The position numbers and the translations under genes are program-made. DNA of 32,471 bases from Clostridium sp. (GTDB lineage: Bacteria > Bacillota > Clostridia > Clostridiales > Clostridiaceae), in the NCBI RefSeq assembly GCF_030532265.1, contig NZ_JAUNLM010000024.1, positions 1 through 32,471 on the forward strand, read 5' to 3'. Within the stretch, counting starts at the first letter, position 1. The number at the start of each line of letters is the position of its first letter. The notes under the pieces are model-generated. The model searched no databases. It was not told the origin of the DNA and was given only the letters and a program-made list of their open reading frames with translations. This document shows, piece after piece, positions 31,304 to 32,471 of the stretch.

Positions 31304-32377
31304 ATGAAAAAAATAATTTGTGGATATTCACAACAGGCTGCAATAGACTTTGGATTAGATCTTAAGGATTTACAAATCTTAAGACAAATTCATGATTTTA
31401 TAAAATTAGGATATATTTATAGCAAAGAAATTGATGGAGAAAGATTTTATTGGATTAAATCATCATTTTTACTTAGTGAAATTCCTCTTCTTGAAATAAA
31501 AAGTCCAGATGTATTAAGAAGAAGACTTAAAAGATTAACTGAACTTAAAATATTAGATTATAGATTAGTTAAAGATAAAGGTTTATTTACATTTTATAGA
31601 TTTGGAGAAAACTATAAGTTATTATTTGTTCATGAAAAGAAGGATACAAAAAGAGAAAAAGAAAATAAGGAACTTAAAAAAATAGTAGATATAATATCAA
31701 AATCAAAAAAATCAGAAGAAAAAAGAGAAGAGGAAATATTAAATAATATTGAAAAGGAAAAAGAAACTAAAGAAGTATTAGAAGAAAAAATTATAGAAGA
31801 TGAAAGAATAGAAAACAGATCTTTAGAAGACAATTTTGAAGCTAATGTAGAAAGTATTGATAACTGTTATGAAAAAGATTCTAGTAATAATTATATATTT
31901 GGAAAGAAGAATAAAAAATTTTACCCAAAAACAACATACTTAAATACTGATGGGGATATTGATTTTGGAACGGTTAATGGCATCTCAAAAGACGGAACAA
32001 ATAATAAACAGTCTAATATAAACAAAGAAAAAGATAATAAAAAAATATATATAAAAAAGATTTGTGAAGAGGTTATTGAATTTCTAAATAGTGAACTTGA
32101 TACAAGTTATAAAGCAAATAGTAAACAAATTTTAAAGCTTATAAAAAAACTTGTTGAAAATGGATATACTGTTTCAGATTTTAAGAAAGTTATATTGAAT
32201 AAGAAGAATAGGTGGAAGGGGACAGAGTATGAAATTTATTTAAGACCTTCAACTCTTTTTAGGGAAAGTAGGTTTGAAGAGTATTTAAACGAAAAGCCTA
32301 TAAATAAGCAAAAAAGTGAAGTGAAAAAGCTTCGTGATGTTTATAAGCCTTTTTTTGATGAGGATTTAATTTATTAA
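31304..32377 (+). CDS. Phage-type replication protein (winged helix plus conserved phage C-terminal domain)
   Basis: A 357-residue protein. Residues 1-110 look like a winged-helix DNA-binding domain (LKDLQILRQIHDF..., SPDVLRRRLKRLTELKILDYRLV, in parts). A charged Lys/Glu region follows (about 112-175, probable coiled coil), then a low-complexity linker. Residues from about 248 to 335 (VIEFLNSELDTSYK, DFKKVILNKKNRWKGTE, YLRPSTLFRESRFEEYLN) match the conserved phage C-terminal domain found in DnaD-like phage replication-initiation proteins. Such proteins load helicase at phage origins. No other phage gene is visible around it. GGTGGGG lies 7 nt before the ATG. Confidence 0.8.
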   Translation: MKKIICGYSQQAAIDFGLDLKDLQILRQIHDFIKLGYIYSKEIDGERFYWIKSSFLLSEIPLLEIKSPDVLRRRLKRLTELKILDYRLVKDKGLFTFYRFGENYKLLFVHEKKDTKREKENKELKKIVDIISKSKKSEEKREEEILNNIEKEKETKEVLEEKIIEDERIENRSLEDNFEANVESIDNCYEKDSSNNYIFGKKNKKFYPKTTYLNTDGDIDFGTVNGISKDGTNNKQSNINKEKDNKKIYIKKICEEVIEFLNSELDTSYKANSKQILKLIKKLVENGYTVSDFKKVILNKKNRWKGTEYEIYLRPSTLFRESRFEEYLNEKPINKQKSEVKKLRDVYKPFFDEDLIY

Positions 32378-32414
32378 AGGTTAATATACAAAAAAAGAAA
32401 GTTAGTCTCTTATA

Positions 32415-32443
32415 TTGAAAATTGTGAAATTTATGGATAATAT
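32415..32443 (+). promoter_or_regulatory. Candidate promoter at the right edge
   Basis: TTGAAA (32415-32420), a 17-bp spacer and TAATAT (32438-32443) precede whatever lies beyond the window. No terminator is seen after the phage-type gene. Confidence 0.35.
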
Positions 32444-32471
32444 AAAAGTGTATTAAAAATAAATAATATTT

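Noticed and set aside
1-32471. CRISPR array, insertion sequence or integration site
   Set aside because: No regularly spaced repeats, transposase or integrase genes, or duplicated tRNA ends were seen in the window.

Overview
The window is very AT-rich DNA with A/T-ending codons, strong purine-rich ribosome binding sites, short intergenic gaps and frequent extended -10 promoters. Gene content (clostridial TopB, GuaD, ribose and molybdate ABC systems, two molybdenum hydroxylases) points to a Firmicute of the Clostridium type. I cannot name a species. Nothing looks like a large mobile element; the only phage-flavoured gene is a lone replication-protein homologue near the right end.

Layout. 1-1275: the tail of an unidentified gene, then three very small membrane proteins of the SWEET-like superfamily (two PQ-loop SemiSWEET paralogues and one YgjV-like protein), the first behind a conspicuous leader hairpin. 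1465-9288: seven genes on the plus strand, namely two complete three-subunit xanthine-dehydrogenase-type molybdenum hydroxylases back to back (order Mo-FAD-FeS, then FAD-FeS-Mo) followed by guanine deaminase. 9489-9839 (minus): a small tRNA-binding OB-fold protein. 10190-16428: topoisomerase III, then a FUSC-type membrane protein paired with a long-form Xaa-Pro aminopeptidase. 16561-16983 (minus): a PPC/DUF296 protein. 17227-19050: a pentapeptide-repeat protein paired with a DEDD exonuclease-BRCT protein. 19322-25295: a complete ribose operon rbsK-D-A-C-B with rbsR behind it. 25593-26981: a hydantoinase/dihydropyrimidinase, then tRNA-Glu(CTC) on the other strand, sharing a two-way terminator. 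27469-30482: molybdate-type ABC transporter modA-B-C plus a DUF364 protein. 30534-32377: a lipoprotein of unknown function and the phage-type replication protein.

How the genes may work together (inference). Guanine deaminase makes xanthine, the two molybdenum hydroxylases oxidise purines or similar N-heterocycles, the hydantoinase opens cyclic ureides, the ribose system takes the sugar released from nucleosides, and the molybdate importer supplies metal for the hydroxylase cofactor. This gives the window a purine/nucleoside-catabolism theme, although the genes are in separate transcription units and no cofactor-maturation gene is present. The most interesting unexplained items are the three SWEET-like micro-proteins next to the hydroxylase operon, the hairpin placed between two Shine-Dalgarno-like runs in front of them, the difference in active-site motifs between the two hydroxylases, the pentapeptide/exonuclease-BRCT pair, and the three LacI-type boxes at the ribose promoter.
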